Below are positions 21,981 to 35,915 of a stretch of 64,000 bases of DNA, piece after piece. The stretch comes from Chaenocephalus aceratus (lineage: Eukaryota; Chordata; Actinopteri; Perciformes; Channichthyidae), in NCBI GenBank assembly GCA_023974075.1, contig CM043793.1, positions 3,234,001-3,298,000 of the forward strand, read 5' to 3'. The stretch's first letter is position 1; each line of letters opens with the position of its first letter. The notes below the pieces were generated by a model. It saw nothing but the letters and a program-made list of their open reading frames with translations, made no database searches and was not told the DNA's origin. The position numbers and the translations under genes are program-made.

Positions 21981-23325
21981 GGCCTGTACTACGAAGCCGG
22001 ATTGTCGGTTAGCGAGGTAACTTCAGGGTTAATTCTGGGTTTCCGGTCCTACGACTCTGGTTCACTTCTGAACACCGAACCTGCTCCGGAGCAGGGGCCT
22101 ATACTACAAATATTTGACTAATATTATAGTTGACTTTTCATTCAGGAAATATGACGCTGCGCTGTCAGTACGCTTCTCCATGTTTGTGATTGGTCGAATG
22201 CTCCAGATACCACCCCTTTTATGTGAACGCGCACCTAACTAGATAGGACACGGCTGGCTTGAGCGAACGAGTTGATAGCCAGCGTTGTAGGACAGTTTAG
22301 CGAGAGCGGCTTTGTTTTGGATTAAGTCAACCGGATAACTCAAAACATATCCAGGATAGGTTGAACTAGATTCATAGTATACCCCCCTGCTCCGGACCAG
22401 GTTAGGTTGCAGGCTAAGAGATCAACTCAGTGAAAGCACTGCCTGCTGACCAATCAGAGCTCAGTGTGCAGGAGTTTAAAGCGATCAAGTCATATTACAG
22501 GAGAAAGGAAATACAGAAAAGCTGCCGTCGCAGGAAAGACGGCCGGCAAAAATCACCGGCTGTGTGAACGTGAACATTAATAGAATATCACCTCCATCTT
22601 CAGAGCAATCTGACTATTATAACATTAGCGTTAAGAAAGCTTAATTAAATAGCTGCCACAACATAAGTAACCGGATCAGAGTAACATTAAGTACAGTCCA
22701 CGGCACTGTGAGTGCAGACGTCGATGTGTCCCATTATCATTCATATCACATCATATCACATCATAATGTATCATATATCTCCTTATCTGAGTCAGCTGAG
22801 CCGTATCTGGCCGTGCAACACTCACAGCGTCACATACTGTATGCAGAAGTATTATTTTAAGCAACACATTAAGTTGACGACACACTCGAGTCAAATGTAA
22901 TTAAAGTCAGATCGTGTTTTAGACGGGCAGTGATATCATAAACCTGTTAATGTACGCATTCAAACACTTTTTCTTTTGCCAGCTGTATTCACCTTGCAGG
23001 TGCAGCTCTGTGGCTTTGATCCTGATCAAGTGTTTAAGTCATGGATGTTTAAAGTTTAACTTCTTCATATCTAATATTAGAGTTGACTTTTCATTCAGGA
23101 AGTATGACGCTGCGCTGTCCATGTTTGTGATTGGTCGAATGCTCCAAATACCACCCTTTTCATGTGAACGCGCACCTAACTAGATAGGACACGGCTGGCT
23201 TGAGCGATCCACTTGATAACCCACGTCGTAGTACAGTTTAGCGAGAGCGCGTATGTTTTGGATTAGGCCAACCGGCTAACTCAAACATATCCAGGTTAGG
23301 TTGAACCAGCTTCGTAGTACAGGCC
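21981..23325. mobile_element. ggcctgtactacgaagc-ended DNA element
   Basis: The left terminus ggcctgtactacgaagccgg faces its inverse at the right end (cagcttcgtagtacaggcc). It is 1,345 bp long with no recognised transposase, so non-autonomous; a PIF/Harbinger affiliation is only a guess. The interior contains a shorter nested relative at 22094-22385, whose sequence (cattcaggaaatatgacgct, acgcgcacctaactagatag) is repeated in the element's own right end. Confidence 0.75.
22094..22385. mobile_element. nested short member of the same family
   Basis: Begins ggcctatactacaaa and ends ttcatagtatacccc, degenerate versions of the outer termini. It is flanked on both sides by cctgctccgga. It is more diverged at its termini than the outer copy. 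Confidence 0.55.
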
Positions 23326-24187
23326 TCAGGTCAGTTTACAACAAACAGTTGTTTTCATTCATCAGAAAAAACATTTTTTAATATTCATTTTTATAATTGT
23401 GAGGACGAAAACAAACAATAAATGTAACAGCAGAAGAAGACATACAGTACAGCAGGGCTTCTCAAACTCCGGACCGAACTGCAAATCAATCCGGACCGAA
23501 CCCTGTGTCCCATTATAAAAATAAAAAAATGATACAAAATAAAAAAATAACAACAACTTTCTGATTCTGATGTAAATTAATGTATATTTTCTTGTGTCTG
23601 ACGCGTTGTGAGAATGAACGTGCATATATATTTACTTGTGTGCGCGAGCGTGACACGCATTGCAGACCGCAAGTTAACCGCAAGTTTACCTTGACTTTCT
23701 AATGCTTCTAATGCCATGTTTGCCGAGGTTCAAGGCATTGGCTACAGACAAACAGTTCAATTTCTCCCACTAGTTCAAGCCATATGTATGTATGTATTGA
23801 ATGTGTGTGTGTATATACAAGCCAGTCTCACGGCATTTCGTGTTATAGTCACAAAATGTAATCTATGGATTCGTGTTCACCAACACGATTTCCCCCTTTT
23901 TTTTCGTGTCACACAGAACGATTTTAAAAGCAATGTATTTCTATTGGTAGTATGTTTCGTGCCTGCAGCACGTCTTTTTGTCCGTTCGGGTCTTGGAAGA
24001 CCGGAAGCTGTGGGGTTCATAAAAACATGTTCTTACTCAATATCAAGCCACTTTTATTGTTTTTATTTTAAATCGTATAATGTCGGACTTTTTTTGTCGT
24101 CTGTGAGGAGAAGAAATGGGGCTCAGAGCCTCAGAATACTGAAATCTGTATTTTTTTAAAATCTTTTTTTCCTTCTAATTTGTTATT
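23326..24187. mobile_element. unassigned repeat remnants
   Basis: At 23454 a hAT-like start (cagggcttctcaaactccgg) is visible without a matching end. From 23825 (cggcatttcgtgttatagtc) the texture is that of a dispersed fish repeat. An open frame of 147 codons at 23716-24159 crosses it but has no domain. The boundaries are uncertain. Confidence 0.35.
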
Positions 24188-24617
24188 CTTTTCATTTCAT
24201 TTCATTTCAAACCTTTATTTATACAGATAAAATCCCATTGAGATCATTGATCTCTTTTCCAAGGGAGACCTGCTCAAGTAGTTCCACATGAAACATAAAA
24301 GCATAAATAGAACAACAAAAGGACACCATACAGCATCATGTACATAATTATCCACATAAACAGGTACCAATAGCTTCCGATTGAGTAGCATCCAACCGAG
24401 CTTTAAAAACATTTAGTGGCACCAGATTATTCAGTTTCCATTTAATTTGCAGACTATTCCAAGACAGAGGAGCTGCGCATCTAAAAGCTATCTTCCCTAA
24501 GACAGTCCTAGCAGTTGGCACATTTAATAAAACCACAGCATTCGATCTCAGGCAGTAGCCACTTACAATTCTCCGTGAGATCAGGGAGCAGATATAAGAT
24601 GGAAGTTTCCCTAACAT
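24188..24617 (-). pseudogene. LINE 3' end: reverse-transcriptase protein C-terminus and tail
   Basis: On the minus strand the last ~90 codons of a non-LTR retrotransposon ORF2 are visible. They include the RTVLGKIAFRCAAPLSWNSL block, which matches the C-terminal sequence common after the reverse transcriptase of CR1/L2-type elements. A short 3' UTR follows with AATAAAGG, then a tail of repeated ATGAA/GAAAT words (24188-24212 on plus). Everything upstream of this C-terminus is missing, as expected of 5' truncation during target-primed reverse transcription. The flanking sequence on both sides belongs to another dispersed repeat, so the LINE probably inserted into it. Confidence 0.75.
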
Positions 24618-24646
24618 GGCTTTGTAACAATGGCTTTTCTAAATAA

Positions 24647-24760
24647 CACACTGTTATTTACTCAACAATAACACACAATTATCCTTGTTTTTATTTATTT
24701 GTTTAATTCCATAATCTCGGGCTTTTTTGGCGTCCGTCAGGAACTGAATTTCCAAATAAA
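24647..24760. repeat. dispersed repeat piece
   Basis: Reverse complement of about 15945-16040, with shared tgttatttactcaacaataa, acacacaattatccttgttt and ttatttatttgtttaat words. It probably continues the element interrupted by the LINE fragment at 24188-24617. Confidence 0.5.
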
Positions 24761-24897
24761 TTTGTGAACAATATTTGAGAGAAATTGTTATTTTGTGTAT
24801 ATAGAAAATGTTTTAGATCTTTGAGTTCATCTCATAAAAAATGGGAGCAAAAACAAAAGTGTTGCATTTATATTTTTGTTCAGTGTACAGTTGCAAG
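24761..24897. mobile_element. right end of a second Tc1/mariner-like element
   Basis: Ends with gcatttatatttttgttcag then TGTA, which resembles a Tc1-type terminus. It stops exactly at the TA where the next Tc1 element starts. No transposase is left. Confidence 0.45.
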
Positions 24898-25765
24898 AAA
24901 AAGAATGTGAACCCTTTGGAATGACCTGGATTTCTGCATAAGTTGGTCATAAAATGTGTTCTGATCTTCATCTAAGTCAACAGACAAACAGACAAACACA
25001 GTCTGCTTAAACTAATAGCACACAAACAATTATATGTTTCCATGTTTGTATTGAACACACCATGTAAACATTCACAGTGCAGGGAGGAACAAGTATGTGA
25101 ACCCCTCGGCTAAAGACTTCTTCAAGAGCTACTTGGAGTCAGGAGTCAGCCAACCTGGAGTCCAACCAATGAGACGAGAGTGGAGGTGTTGGTTGAAGCT
25201 GCCCTGCCCTATAAAGAATACACACCAGTTTTGAATGTGCTATTCTTAAGAAGCACTTGCCAGATGTGAACCATGCCTCGCTCAGAAGAGCTCTCAGAAG
25301 ACCGACCATTAAGAACTGTTGACTTGCATAAAGCTGGAAAGGGTTCCAGAAGTATCTCTAAAGCCTTGATGCTCATCAGGCCACGGTAAGACAACTTGTC
25401 TATACATGGAGAAAGTTAGCACTGTTGCTACTCTCCCTAGGAGTGGCCGTCCTGTAAAGATGACTGCAAGAGCACAGCGCAGAATGCTCAATGAGGTGAA
25501 GAAGAGTCCTAGAGAGTCAGCTAGAGACTTAAAGAAATCTCTGGCACATGCTAACATCTCTGTTGACGAATCTACGATACGTAAAACACTGAACAAGAAT
25601 GGAGTTCATGGAGGACACCACGGAGGAAGCCACTGCTGGATGTTCCACAGCACGACTGGCAAAATATTCTGTGGACAGATGAAACCAAAGCTGAGTTGTT
25701 TGGAAGGAACACACAACGCTATGTGTGGAGAATCCAAAGGGTTCACATACTTTCTCTTGCAACTG
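24898..25765 (+). mobile_element. Tc1-like transposon, internally deleted
   Basis: The terminal inverted repeats are cagttgcaagaaaaagaatg/tgtgaacc on the left and ggttcacata/ctttctcttgcaactg on the right. TA lies on both sides (24896-24897 and 25766-25767), the Tc1/mariner target duplication. At 868 bp it is about half the length of a full Tc1 element, and the missing part is the C-terminal half of the transposase. Confidence 0.92.
25273..25737 (+). pseudogene. Tc1-type transposase remnant
   Basis: Start ATG at 25273 ([10 protein letters not shown]). The N-terminal helix-turn-helix region ([19 protein letters not shown]) is in the first frame. A frameshift follows ([16 protein letters not shown]), then another ([19 protein letters not shown], with the GRPRK-like linker between the two DNA-binding subdomains). 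Near 25610 the frame shifts again and a deletion brings TPRRKPLLD next to the first catalytic aspartate block (ILWTDETKAELFGRN). The segments carrying the second and third catalytic acids are absent; the sequence jumps from RYVWRI to the terminal repeat. It cannot encode an active enzyme. Confidence 0.9.
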
Positions 25766-25938
25766 TACATCACTCAGTAGAACAGCCTACTCTCTTTATT
25801 TGCTGTAGTTTAGTAGATATCTACAAACAAAGAGTCGATATTATTCTAAGACCATTTAGTGCTTCACATAATAAAATACACAACGGCTGTAGCCTGATTA
25901 TGCTTTAGGAGCTGTAGGTGTGTGTGGTACAGTGTGTA

Positions 25939-25940
<2 letters not shown>

Positions 25941-26011
<71 letters not shown>
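25941..26011. repeat. (GT)n microsatellite
   Basis: A pure GT tract of about 35 units. A run of 16 G follows at 26125-26140. Confidence 0.96.
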
Positions 26012-26012
<1 letters not shown>

Positions 26013-26799
26013 GTACAGTGCGTAGATGCGGCAGACAGACGGGTCTCAGTTGGTTTGCTTACTTTTAAAACTTGTACAACTTTTGGCCCGTAATTTCAAT
26101 TCCCCATTTCAGCGACCAGAGAGAGGGGGGGGGGGGGGGGATATATCCAGTCTCTGATTGTGTTACGTTATTATGAGAGTGCTGCTGAGCCTCCTGTCAT
26201 CATTAATGGACGTCTCTTTAAAATGACCGCTCAGAGGAGAGGAGTTCTCATTTCTCTAACCGCCTGCTGCTTCCCCTCCTCTCTCCTCGGTTCCCCTCCT
26301 CAGTCCTCCGCTCGCATCTCCTGTGGGCGGGACCAAGTCTCGAGGATAGGAGTCGAGGATAGGAGTCGAGGATGGGACATTTGAGTATTGAGAAACCTCT
26401 CCTTTCTTAATTCCCAGTGTTCACCTCCTCGACGGGGTGAGTAAACCAACGGTCAAAGGGCAGAAAGTCTGATGCACATTTGATCATCACAAATGACTTA
26501 TAATCACAACGGGAACGGTTTGCAGAGCTGTCATTGGTTGAGATAAGTCCACCCGTGCCTTTAGATAAATTAGATGTCCTTCGACATGGCACGCTGACAT
26601 CGATTTCCGGGTCACTTACAGAGGAGTCGAGGAGGCAGACATTTCAGAAATGAGAAAGGACTACGGTATTGGCTATGGTGTGGAAAGACTGTTGCTGGGG
26701 AAACAATTGGAACATTCTGGACAATTACAGAAAACATCGATCAGTGCTGCCCCCATTGTAAGTTGCTGTCGCTGCAGAACGCATGCAGTGGACCAGAGT
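26012..26799. other. non-coding stretch with short direct repeats
   Basis: Contains a triplicated tcgaggataggag word (26338-26373) and CT-rich stretches. The same tcgagg word reappears at 26625. It may be a diverged element but no termini were recognised. Confidence 0.35.
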
Positions 26800-26975
26800 A
26801 TATTTTTTTAATCAAAGTTGTGAGTCAAGCAATGTATTGAGTTGAACCAAATATGTTGTATTTAAACGTAATAGTATTGCTTTCACCTAACCTAATGCAG
26901 TAATGTGAAATCTGTTGACATAATACATTTCATTAAGTGTCAATGTTAAAGTCAATGTTTCAGTATTCTTTGTGT
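26800..26975. mobile_element. palindromic MITE, partial (copy A)
   Basis: Shares gtaatagtattgctttca, cctaacctaa, gtgaaatctgttgacataat and the final aaagtcaatgtttcagta block with copies at 27655-27835, 51795-52075 and 57473-57697. The left end is diverged. Confidence 0.65.
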
Positions 26976-27654
26976 GCATGGTTGTCAAATTGATGAAGTC
27001 TTCCTAATCCTAATAGTTGTGTGTATGTGTTATCCTTATTGCCGTGTGTCAGGCTCGCATGGATGGTGCAGTTTGTGTTATATGTGAAGGGAGGATGACT
27101 AACATTACAGATATGGAGCGGGGGGGGACATCCTCACAGAGCCCCCCATCACAGAGCAGCTCCATTCAAGCATCTCTTTATGGCTGCTTTACTACAGTCT
27201 GTCTGGGAAAAGGGTTCAGGCCTGTGTCTTTCCTCTTTTGTCTGCTCTCCTGGGGGACATGAATGGGAGGTTGGGGCCTGAACAAAGGGCAGATCATGGG
27301 TCTATTGGGGGGGACAAATGAGCTTAGTTTGGGTAATGGCAGCCAAAAGGAAAGGGAGGTCTGGGGAAGTATTGAGGCTCACCTAGGACCGGAACGGGAG
27401 GGGACATGAACAGCTGAGGTTCTCCTTCCCACACTGCACATGCTCCGTCACTATCTGACAACAACAGGCCGTCTATATGGGCGGTGAAAGGGAGAGGAAC
27501 ACCAGCTGATTGCATGTTTCTCCATGGTAACTGTGAGCCCTGATCAATGATGTCGTCTGAACAAGGATGGTGAACTACGACCTTGGACGCCTTTTTAACA
27601 TGCTAATGTCCTATATCATTACAATCACGACCATGTGATTCATTCCAAAACAAC

Positions 27655-27835
27655 AAATGTGTCAACTTAATTTAGGTGGCTTCACCCTTAAGTTAGTTGA
27701 AAGCAATAAGTATTGAGTTTAAAGAAAATATAGTGGGTTCAACTTAATATTATTGCTTTCAACTAACCTAATATAGTGAAATCCGTTGACATAATACATT
27801 TAGTTAAAGTCAACGGTTCAGCTTCTTCAGTGCAG
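27655..27835. mobile_element. palindromic MITE (copy B)
   Basis: The left half reads agttagttgaaagcaata and the right half is its inverse (tattgctttcaactaacc), around a short asymmetric centre. Ends are tgtcaactta.../...aaagtcaacggttcag. There is no coding sequence. Confidence 0.75.
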
Positions 27836-28660
27836 CCAGGCAGTTTATGAGTTCTTAATACATGTGTTGTGGAACAGACCTTTTCCCCAACTACTTGAGC
27901 AACCGTCAGGCCTTTTCTTTCCTGCTATCAAGATAGGCCAGTCGGTTTAAAAGGAGATGGAGCTGAGATTTCTCTAAATGTCACCTTATCACAAATGCCA
28001 TTTTCATTCCACACTCCCACTGGCCTTTGCTGCTTCACACGTTCCTTTTTGTGAAATACACTTCTTTGTGCACACACATACTGCTCTGGGTCCTCATGCC
28101 ATCCCCCCTCACTCCCTTGTGGTTCTTCTTGTCTGCGGCTGCCTATTAACCCCGCAGACAGTCTCCCAGAGAGCCAGCTCCACCACACCTCAGTATGAGC
28201 AGCATAATGGCTGATGATGGAAACAAGAAGGACAATAAGTACTTCTTTTCATCCATACCCCCAATTCATACACATATCAAATGGTAAGGCTTCCATGATC
28301 ATATGAGGATGTCATGGATTCATCTAAATGACGCTGGCTTTTTTAGGCTGCCTTTTACCTGTATTTTAATGACGTTTACGTTCATTGTGTCATGTTCATT
28401 TCAGTGGAATTCAGAATGTGAGAATTATTACAGCATCAGCCATTTGTTTATGTGCTGAGCCGTCGCTCGGGATGTACCGCAGTGTTTATCGTAACATTAT
28501 CAAGTCAGGGAATTCACAAATGACCAATTTAAGGAAGTTTGGTCAAGACTTAAGAGGCTGAGAAAAGCTGACTTTTAGTCCGAGGATCAGTGTCTCTGGA
28601 TCCTAACGGACTAACTGCCAATACCTTTTCAACTGAATTCCATAGACACAAGAATCGACT
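27836..28660. other. non-coding stretch, no gene seen
   Basis: Single-copy-like sequence. No exon-like or repeat-boundary signals were recognised. Confidence 0.4.
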
Positions 28661-29024
28661 TGGTGAGTAACAGATTACATGTAAAGGGATTACATAATCA
28701 GGATACAAAAAAAGTAACTGTATCCCCCTACAGTTACATAAAACAAATTCTAATCAGATTTCTGTTACATTTAAAAATATATGGGGATCAGGATTACAAT
28801 GTTACTAAAACCTAAAAAGATCATAGTGTTTGTGGCAAAGGATCAGATGTTCTCTCTTCTCTGTAAACTGTACTGTTCTGGAGGATAATACTTTAAGAGT
28901 GAATCTAGAAACCAGGCAAAACCATATCTTGGTTTCTTCTCTTCGGTTACAGTGTTCTGTTGTCTTACATAACACTGAGCTGAAGAATGTGTTGCTATAT
29001 CTTTTCTCTTTGATGTATTTGCAT

Positions 29025-30092
29025 TAGGGCTGAACGATTAATCGATTTTTAATCGAAATCGTGATTTGAAATGATGCAATTATCAAATCGCAAAGTCTGC
29101 TATTTCTTTTTAATTTAAATTTTAAAAAGATTGATCTTCTTGTGTGTCAGTTATCCACACCAATCAGAAGTGCTGTGCTCCACATGCACCAGTCATTGTT
29201 AACCAATCAGAAGTCCTGTGCTCCATATGTACCAGTCATTGTTAACCAATCAGAAGTGCTGTGCTCCACATGTACCAGTCATTGTTAACCAATCAGAAGT
29301 CCTGTGCTCCACATGTACCAGTCATTGTTAACCAATCAGAAGTGCTTTCCTCCATATGTACCAGTCATTGTTAACCAATCAGAAGTGCTGTGCTCCACAT
29401 GTACCAGTCATTGTTAACCAATCAGAAGTCCTGTGCTCCACATGTACCAGTCATTGTTAACCAATCAGAAGTGCTGTGCTCCATATGCACCAGTCATTGT
29501 TAACCAATCAGAAGTCCTGTGCTCCATATGCACCAGTCATTGTTAACCAATCAGAAGTGCTGTGCTCCATATGTACCAGTCATTGTTAACCAATCAGAAG
29601 TGCTGTGCTCCACATGTACCAGTCATTGTTAACCAATCAGAAGTGCTGTGCTCCATATGTACCAGTCATTGTTAACCAATCAGAAGTGGCCCATGATAGT
29701 AGGTGATAGAAAGATTGATCCAATCACCTGCCAAGTATTTTTGAAATACTTTTCCAAATGGCTTCCAATGGAGCTTTCCTAGATGGTTTGGTGAACCATC
29801 TGGGTCAGGTCAGTAATGCTCCATCACATGTTTCTATTACAGGGTGAATCTTAAACTGAAGCTTGACTTTAAAGCAGCCCAACGGAAGTTTCATGTAAGT
29901 TTAGTTCTTTCACTCGTAGCTCGGGCTGCGGGGTGCTAGGGACGGGAGCATGTTGATACGACCTTCCTAGCCGGAGATATGGCCGCATTTTACAATAAAA
30001 AACAAACGCTTAAAAACAAATATCGCAATTCGAATCGCAATATCTGTCAGAAAAATCGCAATTGGATTATTTCCCCAAATTGTGCATTCCTA
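29025..30092. mobile_element. hAT non-autonomous element with 8-bp duplication
   Basis: Begins tagggctgaacgattaatcg, ends aattgtgcattccta, and is flanked by ATTTGCAT at 29017-29024 and 30093-30100, a perfect 8-bp target duplication. Subterminal AATCG words alternate (aatcgattt, aatcgcaat). No transposase. The middle carries a 43-bp tandem array. Confidence 0.9.
29159..29690. repeat. 43-bp tandem repeat, about 12 copies
   Basis: The unit contains ccaatcagaagtgctgtgct, then ccacatgtaccagtcattgt, then taa. Sites vary between gtcctg/gtgctg, cacatg/catatg and gcacc/gtacc. Each unit carries a CCAAT motif, giving about 13 in 530 bp. It is confined to the hAT element. Confidence 0.96.
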
Positions 30093-30118
30093 ATTTGCAT
30101 TGCATTTTATATTATAAG

Positions 30119-30349
30119 TAGGGCTGTCAAGTTAACACGTTAATAACTAAAAAAATTACGCCACTAATTATTTTAACGCGATTAACGCATGTGTTTTTTT
30201 TTTCCTCGGCCGCCCCGTAGTTTCAGAGCATCAAGTTTAAAATACCATCTACAAGCTGATGCTGACAGCCCCGCTCCTGCTGCCCGCTTGCAGCAGACCA
30301 CACTTCCACGCTCACCGGCAGGCACCGACTGGCCATCGGGAGGACCGGG

Positions 30350-30396
<47 letters not shown>

Positions 30397-30668
30397 GGTC
30401 CGAGCGAGCGAGAGAGAGACCTTACGTGCATTGTTGTTGTTAGCATCTGGTGCTAGCTAGCTGCGCTAACGGATATAAGGAGCTGTTTAAATGAAAACAG
30501 AGGAGCGACATTTCGCCACAACTGCGCCGAGCACTTGACTTGATGCAGGAAGCAGACAGTGGGACATTGGAGGAGAAGTCAGCACACTCAGCTCGGATAG
30601 TGCGCAACATGATTGCAGCGTCCAGGCAGCTCCCGTTCGAGCATATGCCTTGAGTTGCACATAGCTCC

Positions 30669-30726
<58 letters not shown>

Positions 30727-30958
30727 ATTTGTATTGAATGAGAGGTTCCAGGTTGTTGTGTTTAATATTCATGAGAATATTTGTCATTGTTCAAATGATA
30801 ATAAACATTAGCATAAAGCATATTTGTCCGCTCACATGTTGATAAGAGTATTAAAAACTTGAAAAATATTCCTCTAAGGTACTTTTAGAACAGATCAAAA
30901 ATGTGCGATTAATTTGCGATTAATCGCGATTAACTATTTGAATCGACTGACAGCCCTA
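30119..30958. mobile_element. hAT non-autonomous element with 8-bp duplication
   Basis: Begins tagggctgtcaagttaacac, ends tgactgacagcccta (first base variable), and is flanked by ATTATAAG at 30111-30118 and 30959-30966, a perfect 8-bp duplication. It contains (GT)n at 30354-30386 and (CA)n at 30669-30724. No coding sequence is recognised. It lies only 26 bp from the preceding hAT element. Confidence 0.92.
30669..30724. repeat. (CA)n microsatellite
   Basis: A pure CA tract inside the hAT element at 30119-30958. The inverse (GT)n lies about 300 bp to the left. Confidence 0.95.
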
Positions 30959-31103
30959 ATTATAAGTATTCCAAAAGTAACACTGAGTAATCAGGTTACA
31001 TCATTTTTTATTTTGATACAAATATCAGGTTACTGATTACTGATTTGAACAGGTAACTAGTAATCCTAATGGAAGACTTTTTAAAGTAACCCTCCCAACG
31101 CTG

Positions 31104-32520
31104 TACAGCTCCAATATGAGTGTTCTCCAGTGCTTTCCGGTAAACTGATATGTGGACGGTGTTTTTGGCCAAAGAGTTTCCGATGCCTGAATACAACCAT
31201 TACACACCACACACATCTCAACACCTGTTGGCCATATGGCTCAGTCACAAATGTCCCGTTTCATTATTTTAGTATGATGGCCGAACCCACTTGATGTGTT
31301 TAGGGAGAGAACACAGGAGTAGCCTTTGCAGACTACTTACATGCACACAATTCTCATGGAAGATCAAATGGTGCCTAATGATAAAAACACAACTATGTCC
31401 CCAAGGTAACGATACCTTTTTCACAACGTCTCAGATAACACAGGTATGCACACGTTTCCAGCATGAGCTAAAATATTGCTTGGATAAATATGAGCTGCTA
31501 AAGTTAAATGAATTCAAATGGATTCATGTATCATTGAGGTTAAGAGGTTCCACATGCACATTTAAAGAGGTGACATCCCTGGGGAAAAGTCACAAAGAGG
31601 AGTCCGCCATGATGTGCATGGGTGAGCATTATATTTAATTATATTTTCAATTTGACTTGAATAAAGACCGTAACTTGATACAGAAACATTACCCAGCATG
31701 CAGGTGATAACGTTGTCTCTTTAATGCTGAAGCCTGCGCCTGGGTAGGAGTTAATCATGGCACGTCTTATATACAAGAATATAAATCGTAAATCATACGA
31801 GGAGCTTCAGGCGTTCCACCCTTGTCTCTGCTGGTAACTGATCCTCTCTCACTGTCCTGAGTGACATCTGAGCACCCCGTTAAACAGATGGAAACACAGT
31901 CCATTGCCGGCTGTAATGATGTCGCTGATGAGACTGATGACTGGCGCTGACCTCTGGGCACGGGGCCGAGCGGCGGGCTGACAGCTGACAGAGAGGAGCT
32001 GCTGAATAATGGGCCCCTGTCAGAGCCTTTCCTCTGCTGGAGCACAGGGGGCAGCACAGCCGGAGACCCGTGATGGATGCCCACCTCGGGACCGGGCTCT
32101 GATAGGCTGTTGGTGGTCCCTGAATGTGAATAGCTCTTGTTCCACTCGTGTCACAGTGCCACAGTATCTTCATTTGTGATAGTGGCAAAGGCATATTACA
32201 ACATGACATGTTTTCTACATCTATTTAAGCTCTTTGGAGATATCTGTCAGAGAAACGGTGGTGCAATGAATCTTAATGAGGAGCATTCTCTTAGAAGCAC
32301 AATGAGAGATGAGTTTCTAATGGAAACTGAGACATGTGGATGTTAACTTGTACAGCTGATCTCCACTGTTTACATTACCCAGCAGTAGAGCTACACAGCG
32401 AGGAAGGCTCATCTCCTTCTGCTCCTCTGCGGCTCACCTGTACATCGAGTCTCAAGTGAAACCACAGCTTATGTTCAGGGCATCATCGTGGGCTTTATAT
32501 AAAACAATGGTTTTCATTTA
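31104..32520. other. non-coding stretch, possible conserved element
   Basis: 31880-32110 is GC-richer with repeated CAGCTGACAG, TGATGAGACTGATGACTGG and GGGCCCCTGTCAGAG words, looking like a regulatory element rather than an exon. Open frames there are overlapping and unrelated. No splice-flanked exon was accepted. Confidence 0.3.
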
Positions 32521-32655
32521 ACCCTTGTGTGGTATCATGGTCTGAGGGTCCCGTTTTCATTTCATTACTCTGTGAGGAACATATATCAGAACAGTTTCAA
32601 TGACCCCCCACTGGATGGATGCTGTTCGGGTCTAACACAAGTGTGGAAATTGTAG
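32521..32655. mobile_element. small MITE-like repeat (acccttgtgtgg ends)
   Basis: Left acccttgtgtggtatc and right gggtctaacacaagtgt form imperfect inverted ends around gtctgagggtcccgttttca. This pattern is familiar from fish genomes. No coding sequence. Confidence 0.5.
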
Positions 32656-32675
32656 GTCCTGTGCACCTGTCTGGG

Positions 32676-32678
<3 letters not shown>

Positions 32679-32771
<93 letters not shown>
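32679..32771. repeat. (GT)n microsatellite
   Basis: A pure GT tract of about 46 units. Confidence 0.97.
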
Positions 32772-35585
<2,814 letters not shown>

Positions 35586-35754
35586 GCTACTGATGCTACG
35601 CTACAGCTAGCAGCTACTGATGCTACGCTACAGCTAGCAGCTACTGATGCCACGCTACAGCTAGCAGCTACTGATGCTACGCTACAGCTAGCAGCTACTG
35701 ATGCTACGCTACAGCTAGCAGCTACTGATGCCACGCTACAGCTAGCAGCTACTG
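35586..35754. repeat. 27-bp tandem repeat, about 6 copies
   Basis: The unit is gctactgatgctacgctaca plus gctagca. Variation is limited to GATGCTACG versus GATGCCACG, alternating irregularly. 27 is divisible by three, so a 70-codon frame with a 9-residue period (AATDATLQL) runs through on the plus strand and another on the minus strand. There is no sign of a gene around it. Confidence 0.95.
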
Positions 35755-35826
35755 CTCTGGATGGTGTCTGATGTCTGAGCCAAGTTATTCCTTCTTCATG
35801 TTCACACTTTTCTTCACATTCCTCAG

Positions 35827-35835
35827 CCCCCCCCC

Positions 35836-35911
<76 letters not shown>
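35827..35911. repeat. poly-C and (GT)n microsatellite
   Basis: Eleven C at 35827-35837 directly followed by about 37 GT units ending in GC. Confidence 0.96.

Positions 35912-35915
<4 letters not shown>

Larger units (their letters stand above)
28661..31103. mobile_element. outer hAT-like element holding two younger insertions
   Basis: The left end tggtgagtaacagattacat and the right end (agtaaccctcccaacgctg) match the widespread fish element with TTGGGGAGTAACGGATTACA-type termini. GTAAC/GATTAC-rich subterminal DNA lies on both sides. The interior of this element (28790-28890) is shared with 33826-33925, 37690-38015 and 60665-60965. Two complete elements are inserted at 29025-30092 and 30119-30958. 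No target duplication was identified for the outer element. Confidence 0.6.
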
